Counted from the stretch's first letter, positions 35,825 through 47,842 are shown. The stretch is 64,000 bases of DNA from Schistocerca nitens (GCF_023898315.1 NC_064622.1:350033234-350097233); one strand, 5' to 3'. Numbers and translations are program-made. Notes: a model not told the origin generated them from the letters alone.

Positions 35825-36501
35825 TACTCTCGAGACTTGAAAGTGTGCTAAGCTCAGGCCACAAGCAAGATCAGCATTAATATTTGAACTACACTGTTTC
35901 CAGTTTTATTTACAGGTTATTTCAGGAAGAATAGTAAATATTTTAGGTGGTGTACTACAGACCAATTTGAACAAATCGTTCCATACAAAATGTGTCCAGT
36001 TTTTATTGCTTATTAAGATACAGATTTTAGACTCTAACCCATACAAATATTCACAGGTGGTGCTACATAAAGGCAAATAATTAACACAGTAATACTTGTT
36101 CTGGACTCACAGTGTCCCAGAATTTTTAAATGACTTATGTTGACCGTCCATTTATTAATGATATCGACTACAGCAATTCGGATATTTTGGTCATATTCAA
36201 GTGGTTACTGGTGCTCAGAACAATGCAGTAGCCAGTGTTAATAAAAAAGTATAAAAATGACAGGAGCTTCTATGGCTTGTGTCAACCTCTGTCACATGGA
36301 TAATAATAATCTGATGCACAGGATGCTGCGTTTTCCGCACCTGTGCACTTGAAAGATTGAATTTTCAAAGGTGGATGTTGTTAATAAATGTACAACCAAT
36401 GCCCAACATAATCTCATTAAAAAATAAGAATGATTAAGTTTGAAGCTGTTTTCCATAAATCACACCTCCAACTTCAATGCACTTTCAAACTCTCGAGAGT
36501 A
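35825..36501. mobile_element. Element with 23-bp inverted repeats
   Basis: The arm at 35825..35847 (tactctcgagacttgaaagt and onward) matches the inverse of 36479..36501 apart from small differences. The roughly 630-bp interior has no coding signal. A transposase fossil lies immediately to the right, outside these arms (36502..37060), so the arms may delimit a non-autonomous relative or a rearranged element. Confidence 0.55.
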
Positions 36502-37060
36502 GTTTTTCTGAGGTCATCTTGGCATTCTTTTATGAGAAAAGCATTATTCATTATTCAAATGATCAATTCCTGTATTTTGCTTACTTTTAATTTGTAGACT
36601 TCACCTTTCAAACCATGCCCCCAGGCAAAAATCTGAAGAGGTAATGTCCTGAGACCTATGCAGGCAAGAAATATGATGATTTTTGTTGATCCATCTACCT
36701 GGGGAGATACGGTGCTACCTGATGACTAGAATGTGCAGGAGATCCATCATGCTGGGAGAATGTACCTATCCTTGCAGCCCAAAAAACCTCTTCGAATAAT
36801 TTTGGAAGCTCATTCTCAGGGGGCTAGATAACTGGGCCCTGTAAGACAATGCAGTAACACAACAGGCCAAATCCAGTGACTGTCTGTCATACCAGATTGT
36901 ACATATACAGAGAAGTGTTACTGAAAATATGTATCCACGAAGGCATGTGGATTTTCATTGGATCATTGATGTGAGTTATGAGCGTTATTCATACCATCAC
37001 GAGAGAAATGGTGTCAACAATAAATAGTATTAATGGGGGTTACTTGGTAATTTTCTTTTA
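36502..37060 (-). mobile_element. mariner/IS630-type transposase fossil
   Basis: In one minus-strand frame from about 36838 down to 36690: PPENELPKLFEEVFWAARIG followed by TFSQHDGSPAHSSHQVAPYL. The QHDG.PAH block carries the second catalytic Asp of mariner-like DDE transposases. A stop precedes and follows it. The remaining parts are too worn to read; borders are approximate. Confidence 0.55.
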
Positions 37061-38286
37061 ATTTAGATCTGAAAATCTGAAGTTTATCACTCAATGCTCT
37101 TCATTTCTAGTTACATGACCAACACTTCAACAGATACGTAAATTATGCCACAAAAGCCTACTTACAAAGTTTGAAGAACCAGCTTTGAGGAATCTAGAAA
37201 TATACTATGGCTACCTATATATTGCTCTAGTGGAGACTGCAAAAACAATTAAGAGATTAGACTAATTACAGTGAACAAAGAAGCATTTAAGCAAACAATC
37301 GTCCCATACTCTATATAGGAAAGACATGTGATACAATGCTTTCTTCCACGCACTTCACACTGGTTAGCAGACTATAGGCAGACTATAGATGTACACATAG
37401 ATTGGTTTGGAGAGCAGGCTAGCATTTAATATCAGGTTTAAGCAACACTAGTCCAGAGCAAGACCCTTCTTTGTGCTAATGTCTTCCAAATGTGGAACAC
37501 ACAGTCCTAGAGTGTCAGTAGGAGATAATTGCAAGTCCCATCTTATCAGCTTCCTCACACTGGCTCTTATGTTCTCTATGCTATTCAAGATGAGATCCTT
37601 TGCAGGCTAACAGAGGAGTCTGGTTTTACAGCTCCCAGTAAACCTAGCCATTACACATTTACTGGCAATGATGATCTTGGAATCATACCTGTTGGACATC
37701 GTACCATCACAAAGGGTAACACTGGAGATTACCTGCTACAAAAGATCCTGAATGGCAGTAAGGGCACAATCAAATCAATGACGTATTTCAAACGCTCATG
37801 ACAATCTCCATATCAACCTGAAACAAATGTATACATACTGAATAAAGGTGAAACTAACCCCCTCTAAGTTTGTATGCATACAACTTAACATGACTTCTTT
37901 TTCTATTCAAAGCGTGTATTCATCATTAAATATTATTTGTCTCCACTTTTCATTAAAGACAAAAGCATGTGGTGGTATATTTTGCAGTCCTGTCTTTTGA
38001 AGATGCTTTTCAACAGGACAATGTAGCTTCCTTCAGTCATTACCAAATGCTCTTGGAACTCCAGAGAAATAAAATAAGGACACTCCTGTAAGGTTTCAGT
38101 CAGCAACACATCTTCATTCTTTGCTGAAGTGGGTTGCAAACCACCACTTGGAATCATCTCCAGTTATTCTATCCCCTCACCCAACTCAGTACTGTTTGAG
38201 ATGGTGTTCAGTACAGTAAAAATACAGTCCTTGCAAGACCTATAAAATTGTCTTCAATACTATATCATAATTACCTGCCAAATGTG

Positions 38287-38332
38287 ACTCCCTCCCCCCC
38301 CCCCCCCCCCCCCGCCGCACACACGCACACAC
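38287..38332 (+). repeat. Poly-C run with adjoining GC/AC repeat
   Basis: 'ccctcc' then about 18 C, followed by 'gccgcacacacgcacacacc'. It is the complement of the TG-then-G layout seen elsewhere in the window. Confidence 0.85.
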
Positions 38333-38382
38333 CGATTTCATGCAAGGACACACTGATTTTAAACAAATATAAATCACTTATA

Positions 38383-39711
38383 AAGGGTGTTTAAAAAGTT
38401 TTGCACAGTCGTCTCCAATTTTTTTTTTTTATTTTTTGCAGGAGGAGAATGAAATTTTTTGTGAAGATACTTGGAACATTTGGCTATAAGTTGGTATATA
38501 AAAGTATTTTCTTTTATTTACAGGTGAGTCATAATGGACCGTGAATCAGATGTCAGGTTGCGACAACGGTCGGTGATGGAGTTGCTTTTCAAGACCGGCG
38601 ATGACTCTGCCACATCGAGTCACAGTTGCTCCCTGTTTATGGGGAGGACACAGTGGATCGCATCAGTATCCAGTAGCAGTGGTTGCAGAGGTTTAAAGAT
38701 GGTGATTTCTCTCAACTTGACAATCCACGATGCAGTAGACCATCGACGGCAGTGAGTGACGTGAATATGGAGACCATTGATCAAATCATCCAAAATGACA
38801 GATTGTGTGATGACACGACAGCTTGCTGAAGTGACTCTTTTGTCATTGGGTTGTGTGGTATCACTGGTATAGTCACTAGGTTACAGAAAAATCTGTGCAT
38901 CTTGGGTGCCTAGATTATTGACAAGAGAAATGAAAATGATGAGGAAGAATGTGTGCGAGGGTCTCATGAAGACCTTTACTAAAGAATGGACACAGTGTTT
39001 TGACAGCGTCATTACCCAGGATGGAACATAGTTGTTTTTGTCCGAACCTGAGAGGAAAACCCAATCCACGGAGTGGCATCTTCTGGGTTCCCCTCGGAAG
39101 AAGAAACAAAGACTTTCACGAACAGCAGCCTGAAAGGTGATGGCCTCCTTATTCTGGGATCAGTGTGGTGTCATTTTCATTGATTTTTTTGAAACCTGGC
39201 AACACAATTAACTGGGACCGTTATTGTTTGTCATTGGACAAGCTGCAATGTGCCATCAAGACTCGCAGACCACAGCTTCAGGGTGAGCTCATCAGACTAC
39301 ACCATGACAATGACAAATCCCATACAGCCCTTATAACGCAGGAGAAAATCAAGAGAATGGGTTGGAAAATTGTTCCTCATCCTCCCTACAGTCCGGACTT
39401 AGCTCCATTTCATTTTTACTTCTTTGGTCGTCTGAAGGCCCACCTGCACGGTAAAACATTTGATAGTGAGAAAGACCTTATTTCCTGTGTCAAGCGATGG
39501 TGTAAAAGTCAATCCCCAGAATTTTACCAAAGTGCATTTACATCATGGAAAGAAAAACATTGGGCCAGATGCATCATAGCTGATGAAGGCTACATTGAGT
39601 AGGCTCAATTTGTAGCTAAATGTTCCAAGTATGTTCACAAAAAATTTCATTCTCCTCCTGCAAAAATAAAAAAATAGAGACGACTGTGCAAAACTTTTTG
39701 AATGCCCTTTG
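38383..39711 (+). mobile_element. mariner transposon with intact termini
   Basis: The left end aagggtgtttaaaaagtttt (continuing gcacagtcgtctc) follows TA at 38381..38382. The right end, inverted, is caaagggcattcaaaaagtt (continuing ttgcacagtcgtctc) before TA at 39712..39713. The inverted repeats are about 33 bp, and a further repeat (aggaggagaatgaaattttt near 38441 and its inverse near 39640) lies inside. The length of 1.33 kb is typical of mariner. It is inside a septin intron, in antisense orientation to the gene. Confidence 0.85.
38534..39602 (+). pseudogene. mariner transposase pseudogene
   Basis: It starts at ATG 38534 (MDRESDVRLRQRSVMELLFK) in the position of the N-terminal helix-turn-helix. 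Frameshifts follow within 100 bases; FSQLDNPRC-like and SRPSTAVSDVNMETIDQIIQ pieces are readable near 38710..38800. The C-terminal third is open as one frame, 39165..39602: LHHDNDKSHTALITQEKIKR (second Asp), MGWKIVPHPPYSPDLAPFHF (third-Asp block ending PFHFYFF, where the usual catalytic Asp is His), then a normal tail KTFDSEKDLISCV. Loss of that Asp and the frameshifts make it inactive. Confidence 0.8.
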
Positions 39712-40201
39712 TATTTTTTTGTTAGAATGCAGCTTTCAAAACAAGAAATTTGTCACTATGAGTAAGGTTTCAATGGCCTGGAATAGTTGTGATGACTGAA
39801 TATTCTTTACAGGATAAACACTTACGATGATATTTTTCTCTGTTTTGAAAACAATACATATAAATTCTAAATGACAAACCTTGAGACTAGCACTGAGCTA
39901 TTTAGAGGCAAATAAATGCATATTTATGAATGGCCATGCACCCAATTCATTATATTTATTGTTTGCAGCATAACTGATGTGTGTCTGACAGAGCAGTTTC
40001 TTTTGTTCCTTCTGAGTTACGAAAATTTAATCTTATCACCACCAATGCCCTATAGTATTGTGACTCTACAGAATGCATAAGTATTCCTCATTTTAATGAC
40101 CTGTGTCACTTTGTTTGGTGTGAATTTTACAATCATACTTAATCCTTCCTGGCCTGAAAGTTGTTAACATCTATACTATATATAACTTATGCATCTGTTT
40201 A

Positions 40202-41340
40202 CACTGATTTGACAAAAGTTATGGGACAGAGATACGCACATATACAGATGGCAGTAGTATCAGGAATACAAGGTACAAAAGGGCAGCGTGTTGGCGGAGC
40301 TGTGATTTATACTCTGGTGATGCATATGAAAATGAGATTATGGCCACATCAAAGGAATTACCAGACTTTGAATGCAGAATGGTAGTTAGGGCTATATGCA
40401 TGGGATATTCCATTTCAAAAAACGCTAAAGAATTCAATATTCTGAGATCCAGTGTCAAGAGGACCAAATATCAGGTGTTCGTTTCACCTCAGACAACGCA
40501 GTGGCCAACAGACTTCACTTAATGACTGAGAGCAGTGGCATTTTCACTGAGTTGTCAGTGCTAACAGACAAGCAATTGTGTGTGAAATAACTGGAGAAAT
40601 CAATGTGGGATATATGCCAAACATATCCATCAGGAACGAGCAAGTAAATTTGGGGCAGCAGATGACTGAAATGAGTGCCTTTGCTAATAGCATGACAGCA
40701 CCCGCAGTGCCTGTCCTGAGCTCATGACCATTCTGACTGGAAAACCATGGCCTAGTTCGATGAGTCCCAATTCCAGTCGGTAAAAACTGATAGTAGGGTC
40801 AGTGTGTGGCACAGACCCCATGAAGCCATGGGCTCAAACAGTCAAGAAGACACTGTGCAAGCTAGTGGTGACTCCACAATGGCGTGGGCTATGTTTACTG
40901 GGTCCTCTGGTCCAACTGAAGCAATCATTGACTGGAAATGGTTATTTTCAGCTCCTTGGAGATTACTTGCAGCCATTCATGAACTTCTTGTTTCCAAACA
41001 ATGGTGGAATTTTTATGGATAACAATGTGCCATGTTACTGGGCCACTATTGTTCACAACTGGTCTGAAAAACATTCTGGATAATTCAAATGAATGATTTG
41101 GCCACTTGGCTCACCCGACATAAACCTCATCAAATATTTATGGAACGTAATCGAAAGATCAGTTCATGCACAAAATCCTGCGCCGGCCACACTTTCACAA
41201 TTATGGCAGCATGGCTCAATATTTATGCAGGAAACTTAATAGAGCTGTTGAGTCCATGCCGCAATAGTTGCTGCACTACACCAGGCAAAAGGAGGTCAGA
41301 CACAATATTAAGAGGTCTCCCACGCCTTATCACCGCAGTG
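40202..41340 (+). mobile_element. Tc1-like transposon, second family, decayed
   Basis: The left end cactgatttgacaaaagtta follows TA (40200..40201). The right end, inverted, is cactgcggtgataaggcgtg before TA (41341..41342); it is more worn. Length 1.14 kb. The transposase pieces on plus are: DFECRMVVRAICMGYSISKN (40360..40420, DNA-binding), SVWHRPHEAMGSN (about 40800) and QASGDSTMAWAMF (about 40858) in one frame, then FQLLGDYLQPFMNF, GGIFMDNNVPCYWATIVHNW (40985..41060, second Asp kept in MDNN), and DLATWLTRHKPHQ with the third block partly lost. Frameshifts and stops show it is dead. Confidence 0.8.
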
Positions 41341-41386
41341 TATTGTTCAAATACAATGTCCGCAGTGTATTGTTCAAATACAATGT
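41333..41386 (+). repeat. Perfect 27-bp tandem duplication at a transposon end
   Basis: The unit ccgcagtgtattgttcaaat (plus acaatgt) occurs twice back to back at 41333..41359 and 41360..41386 with no mismatch. It contains the right terminus of the Tc1-like element (cagtgta) plus flank, so it arose after insertion. Confidence 0.95.
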
Positions 41387-41607
41387 CCATATGTAATTTT
41401 ATTACTCTGGTTTCAAAGTGTTAATTTTTTGTGTTTCACCAAACTGATTAATAGAAAACACATTTTTGTTTATCCAGACAATCGATGGCCTGCTAGCCAG
41501 ACTCAAAACCAAGAAATTTATTTTTTATCAATAACACTTCTCATGCCTTAGATATCACTTATTGAATACTTCCAGTTTCAACATAACAGAAACTATAAAA
41601 CACTTAC

Positions 41608-41709
41608 GTTTGCCTTTTCGGTACCGAAGCTCCTTTAGCAAGTCGCTCAGATCTGTAATTTTCGTAGTGTACTTCCTGTGTCACTTCCTGCAAGTCCTGC
41701 ATGTGGGTT
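41608..41709 (-). CDS. septin-2: Septin (SEPT2 group), penultimate coding exon
   Basis: On the minus strand the acceptor 'catttgtttgcag' ends at 41710 and the donor AAAC|gtaagt starts at 41607. The exon (102 nt) begins with A that completes the Ile codon AT|A from 53295, then reads [33 protein letters not shown] and ends in AC, completed by G at 33629. [16 protein letters not shown] is the conserved end of the septin-unique element of SEPT2-group septins. The segment links the GTPase domain to the coiled-coil tail. Both phases agree with the neighbouring exons. Confidence 0.95.
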
Positions 41710-43224
41710 CTGCAAACAAATGAGATTGTTAATATTCCATAAGAAATCCCTCCATTTTTCCTTAAGATCACTAAACTGTCAATGCCCCCAAAAGCTTTAG
41801 AAGCTCAAAACTTACATCAATTATCAGATTTTCTCAGTTGGCAATTTTTAGCACAATACAACTTGAAACCCTGCAAAACTAACTGCAGATGAGACACGAG
41901 AGAAAGAGACAGAGACAGAGAGAGAGAATCACCCTGAATAGTGAATAGACTGAATGATGGTCCTCCTCCTCCTCCTCCTTTGTACTTCAAGTGTAGATGG
42001 TTGGTTATTTTATTTTTAATTTTAGCTTTGAATAAGAAAATTTCATTTTCGTGATAGATGCACACAACTAACTCCAAAAAATTTGACACCTAACCGTTTA
42101 AAACCAATTAAACGGCACTGGTAAAGCCAAAATTTAAATGACACTCATAAGAACAGAGTCAAAAGGTACCACAGATGCTGATGAACTGGCACCAACAGAA
42201 AAACAATAAAAGAGAAATAATGGTGAAAAGGCGAAAAATAAGAAGATTATATGATGTGGTAAATATAAAGGAAGGAACAATGAAAGAAGAAGGTTCAGAT
42301 TACATGTCACAGTGGGGCAGCACTTGTTTATGAACGGCTAAAAGATTTCCAAGCTCTGGCCTAAAGTACCAAAAATGCTTCTTTATGTCTGGGTAAGTGT
42401 TATGTTATCCAACAAACTTCTGTAACAAAATTTGTCGGTTTTGTTACACTACACATGTCTACATTTTTCATTCTCTTTTCACGTGACCCTCTTTGATGAA
42501 AATCTTCCTAATGCACAGGTTCCTCAATTGGTATCAGATATTTTAATCTTGTAGATTAACGAATACTTAAAATGAAGGGAAGCATGCAACTCTGACATCT
42601 GCAAGAGTTATGTCAATAATTTTGATGTGACTAGTAAGTGGTTTCTTCGGTTTCTAAAGCCTTGCCTGCTTACACTACTGAAAATCACTAGATTAGCATA
42701 TTCGAAAAAATATGATGGTCGCAATAAGTTTTTAAAACAGCATTACATATTTGTTCCCTTCACACAAATCCAAACTAGTATGATACAATGAAAATTAAAT
42801 GAGATTAAACTTGGAAAGGAAATTCTTTTAGGCCTCACAGTACTGCTGTTGGTGGCCATGACAAATCCTGGACTGAGCTGTCTAGCAACACTTTACCTCC
42901 CAACTGTGTTGGTTGGTTGGTTGGTTTGTTTGTTTAAAAGAGGGGGTGAGGGACCAAACTGCTAGGTCATCGGTCCCTCATTCCGATTAAAATAATTCTA
43001 CAAGGGTAGGAGTAAAATAATCGAGACATACAAAACACAGCTGGAAGAAAGGAGAAAACCACAAGAATGACAGAAGGGCAACAAACATTAAAATGGACAA
43101 AATCAGACAAGAAACATACAGAGAGATGCAAGAAACATGTACAAGAGATCAAAGCAAGGGAGCAGATTACCATGTCTGCCTGACCATGAGAATAATGAGG
43201 AGAAGCCAGCCACTCTGCAATACA

Positions 43225-46074
43225 TTAAAAACTCCACCCTAAAAGCACTAGGGTGGAGGATACAGATGAACAAAGGATCAAATTATAAAACCCATCCTCA
43301 TGCATAAAATGTAAGACTAAACCTGTTGTTGAGGCACTGTCGCCCAACACCGAAGGTAGGGTGCTGGGAAAGTTAAAAGTCCACCGCAGAGCGGCTAAAA
43401 GTGGGCAGTCCAGCAAGAGGTGAACGACCATCATTTGTGAGCCACAGCAACACCGAGTTGGGTTCTCGTGACAGAGGAGGTAACCATGCATTAGCCACAT
43501 ATGGCCAATGTGGAGCCAGCAGAGGGCAACTGATTCCCTACGAGAGGACTGCATGGAAAACTGCCACACATTTGTAGTCTCCTTAATAACACGCAGTTTG
43601 ATGTACATTCTGTTATGCCATTCCATCTCCCAAAGCCACAAAGCCCTGTGGCATGAGACAGAACGCAGGTCAGTTTCAGAGATGCCCATCTCCAGAAGCA
43701 GTTTCCGCATAGCCTGTTTAGTCAGCCTGTTGGCAACTTCATTGCCTGGGATTCCAACGTGTCCTGGAGTCCACAAAAACACCAGTGAATGATGGGACCG
43801 TTCCAGGGCATGATGGACTCCTGAATGGACGCTACCAAAGGATGGTGAGGGTAGCAATGGTTGATAGCTTGTAGGCTGCTCAAGAAGTCAGTACACAGGA
43901 GAAATGAGTCACCAGGGCATGAGCCGATGTGCTCAAGAGCACAACATATGGCCGCCAGCTCTGCAGTGAAAACATTGCAGCCATCTGTCAAAGAGTTCTG
44001 TTCAATATGTCCTCCATGAACATACGCAAAGCCTATGCGACCATCAGCCATTGAGCTGTCAGTGTAAACCACTTCATGGCTCTGGTACATGTCGGGAATC
44101 GAGAGGAAGTGATAGCGGAGAGCCGCAGGATTAACGAAGTCCTTAGGGCCATGCGAAAGGTCCAGAAGAATCTGCAGCCTAGGTGTACACCATGGACATG
44201 TACGTGCATGGCCCTCGAGGAGAGGTGGTAACGGGAAGGACTCCAGTTCAGACAGAAGGGACTGGACGTGAACCGCAACAGTACGCCCTGACCTGGGCCG
44301 CAGTTGGGAAAGGAGACAGTAATTCGGATGCACAAGAGAACTACTAATGTGTGCAACGTAACTCGCAAGCAGTTGTGCACGCCTAACCTTCAATGGAGGG
44401 ACTCTGGCCTCCACCATGATGCTGGTCACTGGACTCATCCTAAAAGCTCCTGAATACGAAGGGAACTAGGAGAGGCACCAGCTTGGACACGGAAAGTACG
44501 GAGAAACAGGAAGTTTTGGATGAAAATCGGGAGTGGGCCCCAGAGACACCACTCATACAATGTGACAGGGATATGATGTCCCCAGGTCATGTCATATGCT
44601 TTACGTAAGACAAAAAAGACAGCAACCAGATGTTGGCATCTGGAAAAGGCTGATTGGATGGCAGACTCGAGGGACACAAGATTATCAGTGATAGAGCGAT
44701 CCTGGTGGAAGCCGACCTGACAAGCAGCCAGTAGGCCACGTGACTCCAGGACCCAACCCAACTGATGATACACCATACGTTGCAGCAGATTACAAAGCTA
44801 CAAGGCTGATAGGCTGGTGGCTGTCCACATTAAGCGGGTTATGACTGGGTCTGAGCACCAGAATGATGGTGCATGGTGCTCTCCCGCCATTGCAATAGAA
44901 AGATGCCATCGCACAAGATCCCGTTGAAGACTACGAGGAGATGTCGCTTGTAGTCAGACAAGAGATTTTTAATCATCCAGCTGTGGATCTGATCCAGCCC
45001 AGGTGCTGTGTCGGGGCGATGTTAACACCAGGAACACCTGCTGGGGTCTGGACCCGAAAACTCATTTGATCTTTGCCCAGACTTGGGAAGGTGACGTATG
45101 ACACCCAATAGTCGAAACGTATCTCTCCCAACACTCATGTTTTCTGCTTTTGATGAGCTGGTGAACACAGACATGGAGCCACTTAAAGGCTATTGGGTGC
45201 TTTAGGGAAGGGTACTGCTTATGTCGCTGTGCAACTCGCCGACACTCCTAATTGCCTCAGCGACCTCTGGCGGGGGGGCACCCTAAAGAACGAGGGATCA
45301 CATTTTCCACTGCAGAAATGATCATTATAGGTACTTGTTCAACCACCACATCTATGCTACCATGTGGGGGAGATTCAACAGTGACAGCACAGGTGAAGGC
45401 TTGCCAGTCCGTCTTGTTTACAGCCCATCTGGCAGGCATCCATGGGCCTGACACCAGGGCAGTGACAGCAAGATGGGGAAGTGGTCACTACCCACTACCA
45501 CACAGGTCGTCATGTGCTCTCCAGTGGATAGATGGGAGGCCAGGACTGCAAACTGAGAGATCAATGGCCAAATATGTGCCATGTGCCACGCTGAAATGTA
45601 TGGGGCCACCTGTGTTTAGAAGCAGAGGTCAAGTTGAGACAGTAAACATCTCTGCCGTGGCCAGTAAGAACTGTGCCACCCCACAAAGGTTTATGCACGT
45701 TAAAATCTGCCAAAAGGTTTAGGGAGTTGCTCAATCAGTGCAACCAATGTGTCCACGGATACTGCACCATCTGGAGGAAGATATACATTGTAGACAGTTA
45801 TTTCCTGCGTTGTCCTTGTCCTGACAACCACAGTTTCAAGAGGGGTTTGAATGGGCACAGGTTCACTGCATACTGAGTTCAGGACATAGATGCAAACTCC
45901 ACCTGACACTCTATTATAGTCACTACGGTTCCTGTAATATCCCTTATAGCCACGGAGGGCAGGGGTTCGCATTGCCGGGAACCAGGTTTCCTGGAGGTCA
46001 AGGCAGAAAGCAGGTATAAAGCTTAACAATTGCTGTAGCTCAGCCAGGTGGTGGAAAAACAGCCGCAATTCCAC
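43225..46074 (-). pseudogene. I-type LINE ORF2 (EN-RT-RNase H) remnant with internal deletion
   Basis: Endonuclease: HHLAELQQLLSF and LDLQETWF (46055..45990), YNVYLPPDGAVS (about 45785), and SDHFPILLSLP (about 45497..45465) with the catalytic SDH. Reverse transcriptase: RLGWVLES..LLAACQVGFHQ with DRSITDNLVSLESAIQSAFS (44765..44635), then AVFFVLRKAYD (motif A region, first Asp changed) and TFRVQAGASPSSLRIQEL (about 44450). There the frame jumps directly to FRMSPVTSIMVEARVPPLKV, which in relatives lies after the thumb; motifs B and C (the YADD box) are missing. RNase H: YTDSSMADGRIGFAYVHG (about 44070), ELAAICCALEHI (about 43960), then after a frameshift FLWTPGHVGIPGNEVANRL (about 43783..43727). 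It cannot make an active polymerase. Confidence 0.8.
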
Positions 46075-46089
46075 TGGAGGATAACGTTA

Positions 46090-47022
46090 TCGTGAGGCTG
46101 GGAAGGCATTAAGCATGCAAGAAGGCAGATTATGCCTCAGGTTGAGCCACTGGCGGGTGTCCGCAGTGGCATTAGTGGAGACCTTGAGAAAGAGGGCCCC
46201 ACGAGACCCCTTCTGCACGAAAGGAGGCTGTTGCTTCTCCAGCAGGGGAGAGGGGACCAATGTCACTTGCGTTTGGGGAGGGGGGGCCTTGCTCCTGAAG
46301 TAGGTGCTTTGGGAGCAACGGAGGAAGATTTTCCCCCTACCACGAAGGGGGTGGATGTATTCTGGTGGCCCGGAGGGCCCACTGTTCTTGGCACAGAGTG
46401 AGTAACCACTGGGACTTGGGACGGCGATAGTGATGTAGCTGCAGCATATGTCGACAACAACCAAATAGAGTGTAATCTTTTGAAAGTGTGTTTAGCCTCT
46501 GTATAAGTCAACCGGTCCAGGGTCTTGTACTCCATGATTTTACGCTCCTTTTGGAGTACTGGGCAGTCCAGCGAGCAGGGAGAGTGGTGCTCTCCACAGC
46601 TGATGCAAGTGGGAGGTGGCGCACATAGAATATCTGGGTGCTGTAGACATCTGCAGTCCTGACATGTGGTGCTGGAAGTGCAGTGGGAAGACGTGGCCGA
46701 ACTTCCAGCACTTAAAGCACCGCCTAGAGGGAGGGACGTATGGTTTAACGTCACAGTGGTAAACCATCACCTTGACGTTTTCAGGCAACAAATCACCCTC
46801 AAAGCCCAAGATGAAGGCACTGGTAGCAACCCTGTTGTCTTTGGGTCCCCCGTAAATGTGCCGGATGAAATGAACACCCCACCGTTCTAAATTGGCACAG
46901 AGCTCGTCGTCAGACTGCAAGAGGAGACTGCAATGATAAATTATTTCCTGGACCATGTTGAGGCTTTTATGGGGAGTGATGGAAACAGGAATATCATCCA
47001 GCTTGTCACAGGTGAGTAACAC
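46090..47022 (-). pseudogene. I-type LINE ORF1 (nucleic-acid-binding) remnant
   Basis: It reads MLLTCDKLDDIPVSITPHKS then the RRM-like middle (GFEGDLLPENVKVMVYHCDV), then the first zinc knuckle RRCFKCWKFGHV near 46725..46690. After a frameshift the second and third knuckles follow: CQDCRCLQHPDILC and CISCGEHHSPCSLDCPVLQK near 46655..46545. The remainder (EYKTLDRLTYTEAKHTFKRL) is a typical ORF1 C-terminus. ORF1 proteins coat the LINE RNA. The frameshift in the knuckle region prevents a full product. Confidence 0.8.
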
Positions 47023-47701
47023 TCAGGATTGGGCTGGGGATGCTGTCTGAATCAAGACTGCACCATTTCGCATCTTGGACAATGCTGTCACTTCTCCAAA
47101 CTTATCCTCAAGGTGTTCAACAAAAAATGGAGGGTTTGTAGGTAGAAAAAGAGTCCCCATCAGTTCTTCTACAGATTAAAAACTGAGGAGAATATGGCTC
47201 TTACCATTCTGTAGCCCTACGTTCCTCCCATGGTGCAACAAGAGAGGGAAACGATTTAGGGTCATACCTGTTGGCATTGTATTCTATCTTGCCCTTCTTA
47301 CAGATTACTGGTGCCGTACAGTCACCAGCAAGAGATGCCATAGTCCGCTTCATTGCGGGTCATCTGCGCTGATGCCACCCACTCCGATCAGGGGCTCTCC
47401 CCACGGGCGCCGCCCAGCCACAGCAAAGGCCAACTGGCATGATGGCTGTTGCCAGGAGTCCCAACACCCCAGGAAGACAGGCATCTCCTTGGCATACATG
47501 TTACAGCTCAGGCATCAGCAGTGCGACCCCTGTGTTGTCAGCGGGCTACCACCAAATGGATACATGATGGCCCCACCACAACGGACAATACTGGATTATA
47601 CTGTGGCATATACTGCACCTTCCAGTGTAGGTATCAGTTGTTTTATGTTAAGATCATGTTATTTTTACTTAGTTTTATTTGTGTTACCTCAGTAAAATTG
47701 T

Positions 47702-47788
47702 AACATCGCGGAAATGCTGAGTTGCAGGTAGGCACAACAAAAAGAATCTTGGAATTACAGCTTTCAGCTGTTATAGCCTTTGTCACCA

Positions 47789-47842
<54 letters not shown>

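Larger units (their letters stand above)
33630..41607 (-). other. Septin intron of 8.0 kb, filled with DNA transposons
   Basis: Donor gtaagt at 41607 and acceptor tag at 33630. It carries a microsatellite block (33929..34048), transposase fossils at 34.6 and 36.5-37.1 kb, an inverted-repeat element at 35.8-36.5 kb, a mariner at 38.4 kb and a Tc1-like element at 40.2 kb. Between these, 34970..35824, 37061..38286 and 39712..40201 hold nothing I recognise; the 90-codon frame at 37529..37801 (+) has no familiar motif. Confidence 0.7.
42905..47640 (-). mobile_element. I-type LINE with ORF1 and ORF2, decayed
   Basis: This is the longest of three related LINEs in the window. On minus, right to left: a 5' region (to about 47040), ORF1, endonuclease, reverse transcriptase (partial), RNase H, then the 3' end 'gatgacctagcagtttggtc' (about 42972..42953) and a tail of (AAAC)/(AACC) units at 42933..42909. 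The RNase H after RT, and an ORF1 with three zinc knuckles, are I-group features. It sits in a septin intron in the same orientation as the gene, so septin pre-mRNA would contain it in sense. Confidence 0.8.

Noticed and set aside
47792-47841. CA array considered as a CRISPR-like or satellite array
   Set aside because: A plain dinucleotide microsatellite; no spacers, and the genome is eukaryotic.
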